64,000 nt of DNA from Acetobacterium tundrae (GCF_008086615.1 NZ_RXYB01000007.1:62001-126000), one strand, 5' to 3'. Positions 1 through 8,335 are shown, numbered from the stretch's first letter. Program-made: numbers and translations. The notes: a model not told the origin generated them from the letters alone.

Positions 1-173
1 CAAGTGCAGCCCCAATATCATCATATTTAGTTGTCTGTTATTTTATCATATACCACATGTAGTGTCAATTGTGTTTATTCGGTATCGTATGTAAGTACCA
101 AAGTAACGCTGCATGGTCATCACTTAGTATTTTGTATCAGAGATATCTATACGATCGCTATTTCTGCATTTTA
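1..173. other. Intergenic edge, no gene seen
   Basis: I see no convincing coding region or RNA gene here. It lies downstream of the minus-strand FUSC/HAD gene and upstream of whatever precedes the window. Confidence 0.4.
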
Positions 174-1514
174 TTAAACATCCTCTTTATTTCGCCCAAA
201 AGGTCTGAGATAAAAATGTTTTTCAATGGTCTTTACCACTGAATCGCTGTCATTATCGCCAATGATCCGTGAGGTTGTTCTTTTCAATTCAGCTGTTGCG
301 TTTTTGACAGCATAACCAAAATCGGCCGCCTCTATCAAAGGAATATTTTTCTCATCATTACCAAAAGCGATGACCTTATCTGCTGACAAATGCTCTTTCA
401 TTTCCATTACTGCATTTTTTACCGATGCCTCAGCACCGGTTATTTCTATAAAATAATATCCTTCATGTGCTTCATCAACATAGTATGAAACATTAATTAA
501 AGGTGCTATGTCTAGACTCATGAATATATCAATTAATTTTTCTATTGTTTCAAGTTGGTCCACGGCAACAATTGAAAGCACATCCTGATTTTTCGGCAAA
601 TCGCCACAGACATAACTTTTTTCTGGAAGCCGTTTTTTAGAGTGATAGAGCTTTTCCTCTGCGGGGTTTACCAGCTTAGTATAATAGACATGTAAAACAT
701 CATTGATGATGGTATGGGTAAAACAGTTTAGATCCAGTTTGTCAAAAACTCCAATTACCCGTAACGCCGTTGTGAAATTCATCGTTTTACATTGCAGATA
801 CGTCGATTTTTTGAGATCATACTGTGCCGCTCCGTTCATGATGATAACAGGGAGCTTCATTTCCAAGTCTTTTATAAGCGGCAACAGGGTTTCGACACTC
901 CGGGTTGTGGCAATGGTGATCAAAGCCCCCCGGTTGATCATTGTATTTAATTTAAACTTAGAATAATTATTGATTTCACCTTTCGAGTTCAGCAAGGTTC
1001 TATCTAAATTCGTCACAAATAATGCACTTTTATTTTTCCTTCGCGGTAAATGAAAAGCATTGATGCCAAGGGAAACAAAAATACCAATTAACGTATCAAT
1101 CATTCGATTTATCGCAAACATATACGGATTAACATCAGCGCCATGTACTACCGTAATACTCAAAAATACAACACAGGTTATATAAGACGCCGTCGATTTT
1201 TTTACCCGTACCGTGAAATATATCAATGGAATAATGCACAATGAAACGATAAAGTATTGTAACACCGGCAGATCCGTTGGTAAAAAGCTTTTCTCCAAAA
1301 TCAAAAGACACATTCCCATGATCCCACCGATAAAAGTTCCAACAGTACGATTCGCAGCCACCTTAAAGCTATTGGAAACATAATTTTGCATACATAAAAT
1401 TGCTGCAATAGCGGAATAAAAGGGATCTCCCTGTTTCCCGAGCAGCAGATAGATTAGAAAACATACATAAACTGCAATAAATGTTTTGAAAATTCTCATT
1501 CCTATTTTTGGCAT
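174..1514 (-). CDS. FUSC-like membrane domain fused to a degenerate HAD (Cof-type) domain
   Basis: Residues 1-155 form a hydrophobic multi-pass segment of the aromatic-acid-exporter/FUSC type. Residues 163-446 have the layout of a Cof-type HAD phosphatase. HAD motif I should read DxDxT but here is N169-L-D171-R-T173, so the nucleophilic Asp is Asn. Motif IV, normally GDxxND, reads G-N-D-E-K-N at 385-390, so both acidic positions are Asn. Motif II (ATTRS) keeps its Thr. The ATG at 1514 follows an AAGGAG site. From family knowledge the membrane half may move or bind small organic acids. I infer that the HAD half is a non-catalytic ligand sensor; the substrate is unknown. Confidence 0.75.
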   Translation of the reverse strand: MPKIGMRIFKTFIAVYVCFLIYLLLGKQGDPFYSAIAAILCMQNYVSNSFKVAANRTVGTFIGGIMGMCLLILEKSFLPTDLPVLQYFIVSLCIIPLIYFTVRVKKSTASYITCVVFLSITVVHGADVNPYMFAINRMIDTLIGIFVSLGINAFHLPRRKNKSALFVTNLDRTLLNSKGEINNYSKFKLNTMINRGALITIATTRSVETLLPLIKDLEMKLPVIIMNGAAQYDLKKSTYLQCKTMNFTTALRVIGVFDKLDLNCFTHTIINDVLHVYYTKLVNPAEEKLYHSKKRLPEKSYVCGDLPKNQDVLSIVAVDQLETIEKLIDIFMSLDIAPLINVSYYVDEAHEGYYFIEITGAEASVKNAVMEMKEHLSADKVIAFGNDEKNIPLIEAADFGYAVKNATAELKRTTSRIIGDNDSDSVVKTIEKHFYLRPFGRNKEDV

Positions 1515-1619
1515 CGAATTTCTCCTTTTTTATCTGTTTTTTTATAATACCATATAAAATGATACTGTATACCCTTAACTTCACTGCAAACCCTTTCAAT
1601 TTTTTTAATTAAAAAACTA

Positions 1620-1648
1620 TTGACATGCAAATAAAGGTAATGTATCAT
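1620..1648 (+). promoter_or_regulatory. Sigma-A promoter of the marR-flavin operon
   Basis: TTGACA at 1620-1625 and TATCAT at 1643-1648 are separated by 17 bp, a near-consensus vegetative promoter. It reads into the marR gene at 1694. Confidence 0.8.
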
Positions 1649-1673
1649 CTATTAAGGTAACACATTACCTTAA
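1634..1673. promoter_or_regulatory. Probable MarR operator
   Basis: TTAAGGTAA (1652-1660) and TTACCTTAA (1665-1673) form a perfect 9-bp inverted repeat around CACA, over the expected transcription start. A third half site, AAGGTAA, lies at 1634-1640 between the -35 and -10 boxes. This is the classical arrangement for MarR autorepression. The assignment to the adjacent regulator is inferred from position. Confidence 0.75.
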
Positions 1674-1693
1674 TAGAATTTTGGAGGTATTAT

Positions 1694-2164
1694 TTGAAAA
1701 ATATTGATGCTATGGCTGATCGGCAATTTGTCTTTGGTTCTGTTCAAATTGTCTCAAATCAGATGAACACTTTACTTGAAAGAGATCTTAAAGAACAAGA
1801 TTTAACTGCAAAACAATGGTTCCTTACCGCTATTATTCAAAAATCTTTTGATTACGCTCCCACAATCAAAGAAACTGCCGAAGCAATGGGCAACTCTCAT
1901 CAGAATGTCAAACAGGTTGCTCTAAAACTGGCACAAAAGGGATTCCTTACCTTAGAAAAAGATGAGAAAGATGCCAGAGTCACACGGATTAAATTAACAG
2001 CTAAAATTGATTCTTTTAGAAAAGAGACCCAATTCAAAGCCTCTAATTTTACAAAAAATTTGTTTGATGGTATCTCAGAAGACGAAATGGCGACAACTCG
2101 GTCCGTTCTTGAAAAAATGTTATCAAATTTAGAGAAAATGGAAAATGGAGGTCAAATCAAATGA
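1694..2164 (+). CDS. MarR family transcriptional regulator
   Basis: A 156-residue winged-helix protein. The HTH lies at about residues 52-80 (ETAEAMGNSHQNVKQVALKL), followed by the wing (EKDEKDARVTRIKLT) and an amphipathic C-terminal dimerisation helix. The start is TTG at 1694, chosen because GGAGG at 1683-1687 sits at proper spacing and no ATG is available. The stop overlaps the ATG of the next gene (ATGA), so the two are translationally coupled. It probably represses its own operon through the palindrome at 1652-1673. The inducer is unknown; the flavin redox neighbours suggest a redox or xenobiotic signal. Confidence 0.85.
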   Translation: MKNIDAMADRQFVFGSVQIVSNQMNTLLERDLKEQDLTAKQWFLTAIIQKSFDYAPTIKETAEAMGNSHQNVKQVALKLAQKGFLTLEKDEKDARVTRIKLTAKIDSFRKETQFKASNFTKNLFDGISEDEMATTRSVLEKMLSNLEKMENGGQIK

Positions 2165-2547
2165 AAAAAGCACTCATTATTATCTTGGTTATCCTTGGTG
2201 TGATTATATTGGCCATTGGCGGTGGTATCCTCTATATAAGCAATGGCTTAGAATCAGGCAAAAATTTAGTAATTAATTCCGTGGATCCCACACAAGTTTC
2301 AGATGGTGTTTATACCGGAAGTTATCAAGGCGGAAGATGGAGCAATGAAGTAGAAGTAACTGTTAGTGAAAAAAAGATTACTCAAATTAACGTAATTAAA
2401 TCCGTAAAGTTTGAAAAACCTGAAGTAACCAATGCACTAATCAATAATGTCATTGAAAAGCAAAATACGCTGGTGGACTCAGTCAGTGGCGCAACCGTTA
2501 CAAGTAAAGCTTATTTGAAATCCATCGAAAACGCTTTATCAAATTAA
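2161..2547 (+). CDS. Membrane-anchored FMN-binding domain protein
   Basis: A 128-residue protein with an N-terminal membrane anchor (about residues 4-26) followed by an FMN_bind domain on the outer side. The C-terminal motif S109-G-A-T112 fits the consensus in which ApbE attaches FMN covalently to the last Thr. Such domains occur in RnfG/NqrC and in small extracytoplasmic electron-transfer proteins. It sits between marR (4-bp overlap) and a flavodoxin-type gene, which suggests a small flavin electron-transfer unit. No apbE is present in the window, so flavinylation would need the enzyme from elsewhere. Confidence 0.85.
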   Translation: MKKALIIILVILGVIILAIGGGILYISNGLESGKNLVINSVDPTQVSDGVYTGSYQGGRWSNEVEVTVSEKKITQINVIKSVKFEKPEVTNALINNVIEKQNTLVDSVSGATVTSKAYLKSIENALSN

Positions 2548-2574
2548 ATAATTTTTTTGGAGGAATATCATCTT

Positions 2575-3072
2575 ATGAAAACAATGATCCTTTATGCCAG
2601 CACCTATGGCTATACCCAGGAATGTGCCGCGAAGCTTTCCAACGAATTAGCTGGCGATGTCCTTCTTGTAAATATTAACACCGATCCTGTTCCGCCATTG
2701 GAAGCATATGATACAATTTTAATCGGGGGATCCATTTACATGGGCCAGATTCAGAAAAGAATTAAAGAATACTGTCTTGCAAATGCAGATTCACTGAAAA
2801 AGAAGAATCTTGGCTTTTTTATCTCCTGCGGCAGTGCTGAAAACTTTAATGAGAGTGTTAAAAACGCTTTCCCTGAAGACTTAATAAAAACCGCCCTTTC
2901 AATCGAAAATTTTGGTGGCGAGTTTCGAACCGACAAAATGAAACTTTCACATAAATTAATCATGAAAATGGTAGCAAAAGCGACTGAAAAAGATAATAAA
3001 CCACCCGCTAAACCGATGCCTGAAAAAATCGAAAAAATGGCACAGACAATTAATCATTCCCAGGCAATGTAA
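2575..3072 (+). CDS. Flavodoxin-like protein (HemG/protoporphyrinogen-oxidase-like)
   Basis: 165 residues with a flavodoxin fold. The N-terminal phosphate-binding loop (ILYASTYGYTQECA) is typical, and GGSIYMGQI at about residues 44-52 is the next FMN loop, as in HemG-type flavodoxins. An upstream in-frame TTG at 2557 overlaps the GGAGG site at 2559-2563, so I chose the ATG at 2575. It is the last gene of the MarR operon and ends directly at a strong terminator. It probably works as an FMN electron carrier or reductase; a role in haem synthesis is not implied in this setting. Confidence 0.8.
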   Translation: MKTMILYASTYGYTQECAAKLSNELAGDVLLVNINTDPVPPLEAYDTILIGGSIYMGQIQKRIKEYCLANADSLKKKNLGFFISCGSAENFNESVKNAFPEDLIKTALSIENFGGEFRTDKMKLSHKLIMKMVAKATEKDNKPPAKPMPEKIEKMAQTINHSQAM

Positions 3073-3110
3073 TAATTTAAAGGGACTGTTTTCACAGTCC
3101 CTTTAAATTA
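3073..3110 (+). terminator. Intrinsic terminator after the flavodoxin gene
   Basis: A perfect 17-bp inverted repeat (3073-3089 with 3094-3110) and a 4-nt TTTC loop. The core is AGGGACTGT/ACAGTCCCT and the A/T flanks supply the U tract. It begins one base after the stop codon and could work on both strands. Confidence 0.85.
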
Positions 3111-3150
3111 TCGACAAATCGGTCTCGGAGACAATAAAAGATCATTGCTG

Positions 3151-3172
3151 CTGGTATGCTCGCTCATACCAG
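3151..3172. terminator. Hairpin downstream of the MFS gene, possible weak terminator
   Basis: CTGGTATG (3151-3158) pairs with CATACCAG (3165-3172) over a 6-nt loop. No clear U run follows on the minus strand, so its role in ending transcription of the gene at 3247 is uncertain. Confidence 0.35.
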
Positions 3173-3246
3173 TAACTGATGTTGTTGTTATCTTAAAATC
3201 TTACTTTTACACTTCATCTGCAGTTTCTTTTAAACATTCAACTATT

Positions 3247-4599
3247 TCATGTCAAACTTGTGTCTCCACTAATTTCTTCCAATGATTTTCCCATCGTCTC
3301 TTTTCCAAATAAGATAACGACCAGTGTGACAATTGCAAATACCAATGTCAGCATGATGAACACATTTCGATAGCCAATATCGGTTCCATAGTAGTTGTAG
3401 ATAACCGGTACAATAAAAGGCGCTATGAATGCCCCAATTCGTCCGAATGCGGCTGCCCATCCAGATCCGGCAGCTCTAAATAAAGTTGGATAGACTTCCG
3501 GTGTGTAGGCGTAAACACATCCCCAGGCACCTAAACTGAAGAAATAAAGCATTGAACCAAACATTAATATTTGTTCTACGCTTCCGGCCTGTCCGAATAA
3601 CCATGCTGACAATGCCGTTCCGGCAAAGTAAATCGCCAGCACTTTTTTTCGGCCCACTTTTTCAACCAGATAAGCGGCGCTAAAATATCCCGGGAGCTGA
3701 GCCAAGCACATGATTAGTGTAAATTCAAAACTTTTTGTAAGATCAAACCCTCTCGCCACAAGAAGAGAAGGTGTCCATAAAACAAAACCATAATATCCAA
3801 AGTTAATGCCAAACCATATGACCCATAATACAATTGTAGAACGGATATATTTTTTTGACCATAAATCGAAAAATGATGTCTTTATATTATTATCGGTCCT
3901 TTCTTCTGTTTGGTCACTTTTTGCCTGACTGGTGATATTTGCCTGTTTTTCCATCTTCATCACCAAATCTTCAGCTTCATTTGTTTTTCCGACTGATTGC
4001 AGATAACGTGGCGATTCAGGAACAGCCATTCGGAAGAAGGCCGCAAAAAGTGCCGGAACTCCGCCAACAAAGAATGCTATCCGCCATCCATATATCGGAA
4101 TAAGCATATATGCCACAAAGGCAGCAATGATCCAGCCCCAGGCCCAGAAGCTTTCTAATAAAATAACATTTCTGCCTCGTATTTTTGTTGGAGAATACTC
4201 ACTTACCAAGGTCGATGCGGCAGGCAATTCACCGCCAAGACCGAAACCGGTTAAAAATCTTAAAATTAATAGCATTGTAAAATTGACCGCAAAACCGGAA
4301 AGAATACTGGCGATACCATAAATAACCAAAGTCCACATGATTACGGATTTTCTGCCCCATTTATCCGCTGCCATTCCCGACAGTGCGGCACCTAAAATCA
4401 TGCCAAGCATGCCAATACTGCCCAGCAATCCGATTTGGCCAGTGCTCAGTACCCACTCCTTGCCGATGGCAGCCATAACACCTGATACCATCCCCTGATC
4501 CATAGCATCAAACATCCAGCCAATACCCGTTAAAAGCAAAATTTTCTTTAACATAGGTGTCATCGGCAGTTGATCAATACGTGAAGCAATGTTTATCAT
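3247..4599 (-). CDS. MFS transporter, metabolite:H+ symporter (NiaP/sugar-porter-like)
   Basis: 450 residues with 12 predicted membrane helices and a longer cytoplasmic loop in the middle (about residues 200-240). Family signatures are visible: GMAADKWGRKSV after helix 2, a long R-rich loop (ESPRYL) before the mid loop, and VEKVGRKKVLAIY in the second half. The start ATG at 4599 follows AAGGAGG. The sequence resembles the NiaP/benzoate/shikimate branch of the MFS. The substrate cannot be read from sequence, and no catabolic genes adjoin it. It is transcribed alone. Confidence 0.8.
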   Translation of the reverse strand: MINIASRIDQLPMTPMLKKILLLTGIGWMFDAMDQGMVSGVMAAIGKEWVLSTGQIGLLGSIGMLGMILGAALSGMAADKWGRKSVIMWTLVIYGIASILSGFAVNFTMLLILRFLTGFGLGGELPAASTLVSEYSPTKIRGRNVILLESFWAWGWIIAAFVAYMLIPIYGWRIAFFVGGVPALFAAFFRMAVPESPRYLQSVGKTNEAEDLVMKMEKQANITSQAKSDQTEERTDNNIKTSFFDLWSKKYIRSTIVLWVIWFGINFGYYGFVLWTPSLLVARGFDLTKSFEFTLIMCLAQLPGYFSAAYLVEKVGRKKVLAIYFAGTALSAWLFGQAGSVEQILMFGSMLYFFSLGAWGCVYAYTPEVYPTLFRAAGSGWAAAFGRIGAFIAPFIVPVIYNYYGTDIGYRNVFIMLTLVFAIVTLVVILFGKETMGKSLEEISGDTSLT

Positions 4600-4787
4600 T
4601 ATTCGTTAACCTCCTTATAAATTAATCTGACGTTATTATAGCATATTTTTTTGTTTTTTTACACCTGTCTTTTCAGCTGCTATAAAATTTATAGAAAACA
4701 AACTCAAATATTTGTCTTATCTTTCCCAAACATAGTCTTCAACCAAATATAAACCTTTTTTTCTTATCACTTTCGCACAAAGAAAGT

Positions 4788-4826
4788 GCGCCATAAAGAA
4801 CCAGTAACTCTTGTTCTCTATGACGC
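4788..4826 (-). terminator. Terminator-like hairpin after the GyrI-like genes
   Basis: On the minus strand GCGTCATAGAGAAC (4826-4813) pairs along 14 bp, with two G-U pairs, with GTTCTTTATGGCGC (4801-4788). Only a modest T-rich tail follows. Its position between the end of one minus-strand gene and the start of the next fits a terminator. Confidence 0.55.
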
Positions 4827-4868
4827 ATCTTATCTTAAAATTATGTAAAGACAAAAATTCTTATTAAT

Positions 4869-5495
4869 TCATTTTCCAGCTTTCACTGAATACCTTAATA
4901 CGGTTTTTAATTTTTCTTTGTCAGTTTTTCTTGCATCGGTAATATATATTTCCCGATGTGTCAGTTGTGCTCTCACTAATCCCTTTTCTTTACAGAATTC
5001 TGCCATTTTTCCAAAACTAGCCGGTTCATCGTCATAAGAGCCTTTGTGCAAAATCTGGACGGACAAGCCGTCTTCAATGATTTTAAATCTCACCTTATCC
5101 AGCAAAGGGTGTTGCTTCTTCTTTTTGACTTGATTAATTATCTCCGCAGCAAGATCTTGAGTAACAAAGTCCGGCTGGCGGATCATTATTTGATAGACAA
5201 GCTCATCTTTATTAAAGACATTTGTTTTTTTCGCTTCATCGCTTAAATCCCAGATGCCCTCAAGCGGGTAGATACTGTAATCAAAATAGCCGTCAGGAAT
5301 TGTTCCTTTTTTTGGCAGCATCTTAACTCCATATGACAAGGCGTACAGCACCCCAATTGCCGTTGCAAATTCTTCGTCATTAGGATTTCCTTTTCCTTCA
5401 ATGACATAAAAACTGAAACCCGGAACATCAATTACTTCAGGCTCTGCTTTAGGCAAATATATTGACTTCTCCTGTTTCTTCCACTCATGTTTCAT
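4869..5495 (-). CDS. GyrI-like small-molecule-binding domain protein
   Basis: 208 residues. The sequence matches stand-alone GyrI-like/SbmC-type proteins: EPEVIDVPGFSFYVIEGKGNP at the N-terminus and a second subdomain with HKGSYDDEPASFGKM and HREIYI. I chose the ATG at 5495 because TTGGAG at 5510-5505 lies 9 nt upstream; an in-frame TTG at 5510 would itself be part of that site. The gene directly follows another GyrI-like gene and a WYL regulator in the same direction. These proteins bind hydrophobic or drug-like ligands; a role in xenobiotic sensing or sequestration is inferred. Confidence 0.8.
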   Translation of the reverse strand: MKHEWKKQEKSIYLPKAEPEVIDVPGFSFYVIEGKGNPNDEEFATAIGVLYALSYGVKMLPKKGTIPDGYFDYSIYPLEGIWDLSDEAKKTNVFNKDELVYQIMIRQPDFVTQDLAAEIINQVKKKKQHPLLDKVRFKIIEDGLSVQILHKGSYDDEPASFGKMAEFCKEKGLVRAQLTHREIYITDARKTDKEKLKTVLRYSVKAGK

Positions 5496-5510
5496 AGCAT
5501 CATGCTCCAA

Positions 5511-5972
5511 TTATTCGTTGATAGAAATATAAACATGTATTTCTGAATTTTCCATATCCCCTCCGGCTTGGTACTCTTCAAAGTCACAACCAAATTTTCG
5601 ATTAAGATCCATTCCCCATAACTTAGTCCAAAAATCTGCTACAGCATTTTGAGCATGTCCCCGAACCACAAACTTTGCATATTTTCCTGCATCAATGGTT
5701 TTTGCATCTAAGTCAGTCGGCAATTCCTTGATTTCAGAAACTTCACAGCAGACTGTTACATCATAGGCATCGCTGGCCCCGTCGTTATAGTTCGAATACA
5801 GTCCGATACTGCAATCGTTATTTTTGTCTGGAATCGATCCGTAAACCCCTTCTCCATAAAACTTCTGCCATAAACCGCCGATGGTCTTTGTCATGTTCTC
5901 ATCTTGATTGCTCGTTCGCGCCGTTAAGCCCACAACCTTCTTTTCTTTTAGTTCAACTACTTCATAATTCAT
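5511..5972 (-). CDS. AraC effector-binding/GyrI-like domain protein
   Basis: 153 residues of the stand-alone effector-binding (GyrI-like) type, with an N-terminal YEVVELKEKKVVGLTART strand-helix and a C-terminal FGCDFEEYQ...IHVYISI signature. The ATG at 5972 is preceded by GAGGTG with 6-nt spacing, whereas the earlier in-frame ATG at 5990 has no such site. It lies between the WYL regulator and the second GyrI-like gene, so the three probably form one unit. Confidence 0.8.
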   Translation of the reverse strand: MNYEVVELKEKKVVGLTARTSNQDENMTKTIGGLWQKFYGEGVYGSIPDKNNDCSIGLYSNYNDGASDAYDVTVCCEVSEIKELPTDLDAKTIDAGKYAKFVVRGHAQNAVADFWTKLWGMDLNRKFGCDFEEYQAGGDMENSEIHVYISINE

Positions 5973-6037
5973 TCTGTACACCTCATTCATTTAATGAACT
6001 CAGTTTAGCACAGCTAATGTGACACCAGCATGTCATA

Positions 6038-6949
6038 TTATAAATACTTTTTCAGCGCTTTTTCATATTTTTCCGCAATTTTCTTTTTCATCCGTTCCGG
6101 TTCCAGCACCTCAACGCGTTCCCCATAGGACATCAGATAACCGTAAACCCAATTGCCCTCAGGCATACAGGTCTTAACGATAAAGCTTCCGTCCGGATTT
6201 ATCTTAATGTCTTCTGCCGAAAACTCATCATACAGACGATAGGCCATCTCCGCATCAAACTTCAATACCAGGTTGACAGTCCGACTCTCATAGCCGCTGT
6301 CTGTTTCCGTCCAGATGTTTTCAGGTGTCGCCCTTTCAAACGTCTCATCTTTCATGCTGATATTTCTGATCCGAGTTATTTTGAAAATTCGATAGTCACA
6401 TTTCAACCTGCAGTACCCATATAAATACCAGCTTTGTCCTTTAAACATCAGTTTTAACGGTTCCATTAATCGCGTTGATTTTTCTCCGTAAGAACTGTAA
6501 TAATCAAAGTCCAGTACTTTTTTATCCAAAATTCCCGTCTTTATTAGTTTGAACTTTTCTTTTTCCATTTCGTCGCTGCCCCAGTGTGAAAAATCCACAT
6601 CAATCCAATTTGAACTGTTTTTATTAAACAGTGTTGCCATTTTGTTCAATATCGGATCAACGTTGCTACCATTAAGGGCATTCAAACTTTGAAGCGCAGA
6701 AATAATTTCATTTTGTTCGGTATCCGAAAGGATCGATTTGTTAAAAACAAACTCCGAAAGGATACTGATCCCTCCACCTTTCCCCTTCGTAGTATAAATG
6801 GGAATGCCAGTCTGACTCAGAATTTCCACATCCCGATAAATAGTCCGTTGTGAAACCTCGAAGTGTTCAGAAAGCTCCCGAGCCGTCACTGTTTTTTTAT
6901 CTAATAAAATATATACTATTTCGAATAATCGATTGATCTGCATTTTCAT
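6038..6949 (-). CDS. HTH/WYL-domain transcriptional regulator (YafY-like)
   Basis: About 303 residues. The N-terminal HTH_11 winged helix (KTVTARELSEHFEVSQRTIYRDV, about residues 18-42) is followed by a WYL domain (GQSWYLYGYCRLK near residue 175) and a C-terminal WCX extension. Several start codons cluster within 10 bases (GTG 6952, ATG 6949, ATG 6943) and none is clearly favoured. It heads a minus-strand group with two GyrI-like proteins and probably regulates them. WYL domains sense small ligands or nucleic acid; the signal here is unknown. Confidence 0.85.
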   Translation of the reverse strand: MKMQINRLFEIVYILLDKKTVTARELSEHFEVSQRTIYRDVEILSQTGIPIYTTKGKGGGISILSEFVFNKSILSDTEQNEIISALQSLNALNGSNVDPILNKMATLFNKNSSNWIDVDFSHWGSDEMEKEKFKLIKTGILDKKVLDFDYYSSYGEKSTRLMEPLKLMFKGQSWYLYGYCRLKCDYRIFKITRIRNISMKDETFERATPENIWTETDSGYESRTVNLVLKFDAEMAYRLYDEFSAEDIKINPDGSFIVKTCMPEGNWVYGYLMSYGERVEVLEPERMKKKIAEKYEKALKKYL

Positions 6950-6980
6950 CACCCACGATATTATATTACATTGCTAGGAC

Positions 6981-7010
6981 ACCGAGTTCGTAAAAAGAAC
7001 AAAGAGGTCT
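6981..7010 (-). pseudogene. Scrap of a second DUF2325 gene
   Basis: This 30-bp stretch matches 10657-10686, inside the intact DUF2325 gene, at 27 of 30 positions and in the same orientation. It covers the codons for the FTNT region. No reading frame around it continues the protein, so it appears to be a remnant of a decayed copy. Confidence 0.55.
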
Positions 7011-7022
7011 TTCAGGAAATCA

Positions 7023-7062
7023 ACAGTAGCTGCTGCAAAAGCAGTCAGCAGTGTGATCCCTG
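7023..7062 (+). pseudogene. Scrap of a second GAPDH-like gene
   Basis: This 40-bp stretch matches 10032-10071 in the intact GAPDH-like gene at 34 of 40 positions and in the same orientation. It covers the codons around TAEAAKAVGRVIP. It lies just 12 bp from the DUF2325 scrap, which points to a rearranged duplicate of the 9.4-10.8 kb genes. Confidence 0.6.
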
Positions 7063-7173
7063 TATAATCTGGCAATCCCTCTTCAATTTGATATTCATAT
7101 AAGAATTATAGTATCGGCATCTTAATTCAAATATCCGAAAATTTTCAATGTTTTTACTTCCAAACAAAACTTA

Positions 7174-8112
7174 CTAAGTTTCAATCACAATTTGACCCAT
7201 ATGACTGGCATCATAACCTCCAATTTTATCAAATTCTTTTTTAAACTCATTCGATCGAATAATTTTTAGCATTATATTCACTTCTGGGGTGTTCCAAATC
7301 GATTTTTTTATTACCAAATCATAGTGTTCTTTCTGCATTGGTATAAAATCAATATTATCAACTTGCCGGGCTATTTTTTCATTTCCGACTCCGACATCGA
7401 CCTCACCTCGACCGACAGCACTGGCCACAGTCAAATGAGAGGATGTTTCATTTTGGTAACCATTTACTGTGTTACTGTCAATTTCAAGCAACCGTAGATG
7501 TTCATCCAATAAGACTCTAGAACCTGCCCCTTTTTCACGATTGATAATCGAAATATCCTCACGTCCTAAATCTGACCACTCTTTGATCATTTTAGGATTC
7601 CCCTGTTTTACATAAAACCCTTGCATACGACCAATTAGATGAACAACGATGCAAGGTATTCCCGGTAAAAATCTCCGAACATAAGATACATTATATTCAT
7701 CCAAATCACTGTCCCACAAATGTGCAGAAGCAACTTGAACTTTATCTTGATAGAGGGAAAGCAAACTTTCAAAACTGCCTATGTAAGCACGCAAAGCAGG
7801 TACTCCGTTAAGACGGAGATAATTTGACAATACATCCAGAATTAAATCCTGACCACAGATAATAAAACTCCGTTCACTTTGTAATCTGCTGAAAACAAGC
7901 TCTTCATTAGCAAAACTTTTCTTCAAAAATCCATCCTGCTGATTTCTGGCTTTTCCAATATAGAAATCAATATCCTCCTGGGTAAATCGTATCTTTCGGC
8001 CAATCTTATAATAATTGATTTCATCTTGATGGATCAATTTGTAAATTGTGCTCTTACTCACATGAAGCATATCCGCAACCTGTTGGGTTGAAAACGCCTT
8101 TTCCTTTTCCAT
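7174..8112 (-). CDS. Excisionase-type HTH regulator with periplasmic-binding-protein-like domain
   Basis: 312 residues. The N-terminus (about 6-52) is a MerR/excisionase-type HTH_17 (STQQVADMLHVSKSTIYKLI ... GRKIRF). Residues 80-312 form a PBP-like domain of the molybdate/tungstate (ModA/TupA) type, with INREKGAGSRVLLDEHL and VASAVGRGEVDVGVG. In this family the PBP domain is the ligand sensor and the HTH binds DNA. The ATG at 8112 follows GAGG with good spacing. It is divergent from the AbrB/GAPDH-like genes and three TATTTCGT repeats lie in between, so it probably controls them. Confidence 0.85.
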   Translation of the reverse strand: MEKEKAFSTQQVADMLHVSKSTIYKLIHQDEINYYKIGRKIRFTQEDIDFYIGKARNQQDGFLKKSFANEELVFSRLQSERSFIICGQDLILDVLSNYLRLNGVPALRAYIGSFESLLSLYQDKVQVASAHLWDSDLDEYNVSYVRRFLPGIPCIVVHLIGRMQGFYVKQGNPKMIKEWSDLGREDISIINREKGAGSRVLLDEHLRLLEIDSNTVNGYQNETSSHLTVASAVGRGEVDVGVGNEKIARQVDNIDFIPMQKEHYDLVIKKSIWNTPEVNIMLKIIRSNEFKKEFDKIGGYDASHMGQIVIET

Positions 8113-8140
8113 ACATTTTTCCTCACTTTAAGCTTTATGT

Positions 8141-8170
8141 TATTTCGTACTATTTCGTATTATTTCGTGC
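8141..8170. promoter_or_regulatory. Three 10-bp direct repeats, probable operator
   Basis: TATTTCGTAC (8141), TATTTCGTAT (8151) and TATTTCGTGC (8161) are tandem units with exactly 10-bp spacing, so each TATTTCGT core faces the same side of the helix. They lie between the divergent HTH-PBP regulator and the AbrB/GAPDH-like genes. Binding by that regulator is inferred from position. Confidence 0.65.
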
Positions 8171-8335
8171 GTTTCATGTATTTCCATTTTATAATACACC
8201 ATATTTTATTGTTTTTCAATAAATTAGATGCTAAAATAGCAGATATTTGCTCATTAGAGTGCTTACAAAATCCATCTTATATATCATTTAACATTATTTC
8301 ATTGTATTTAATATCAGTATTGGAGGCAAAAGTAG

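Noticed and set aside
2557-2574. TTG at 2557 as start of the flavodoxin-like gene
   Set aside because: This codon overlaps the GGAGG site at 2559-2563; the ATG at 2575 keeps the site and gives the canonical N-terminus.
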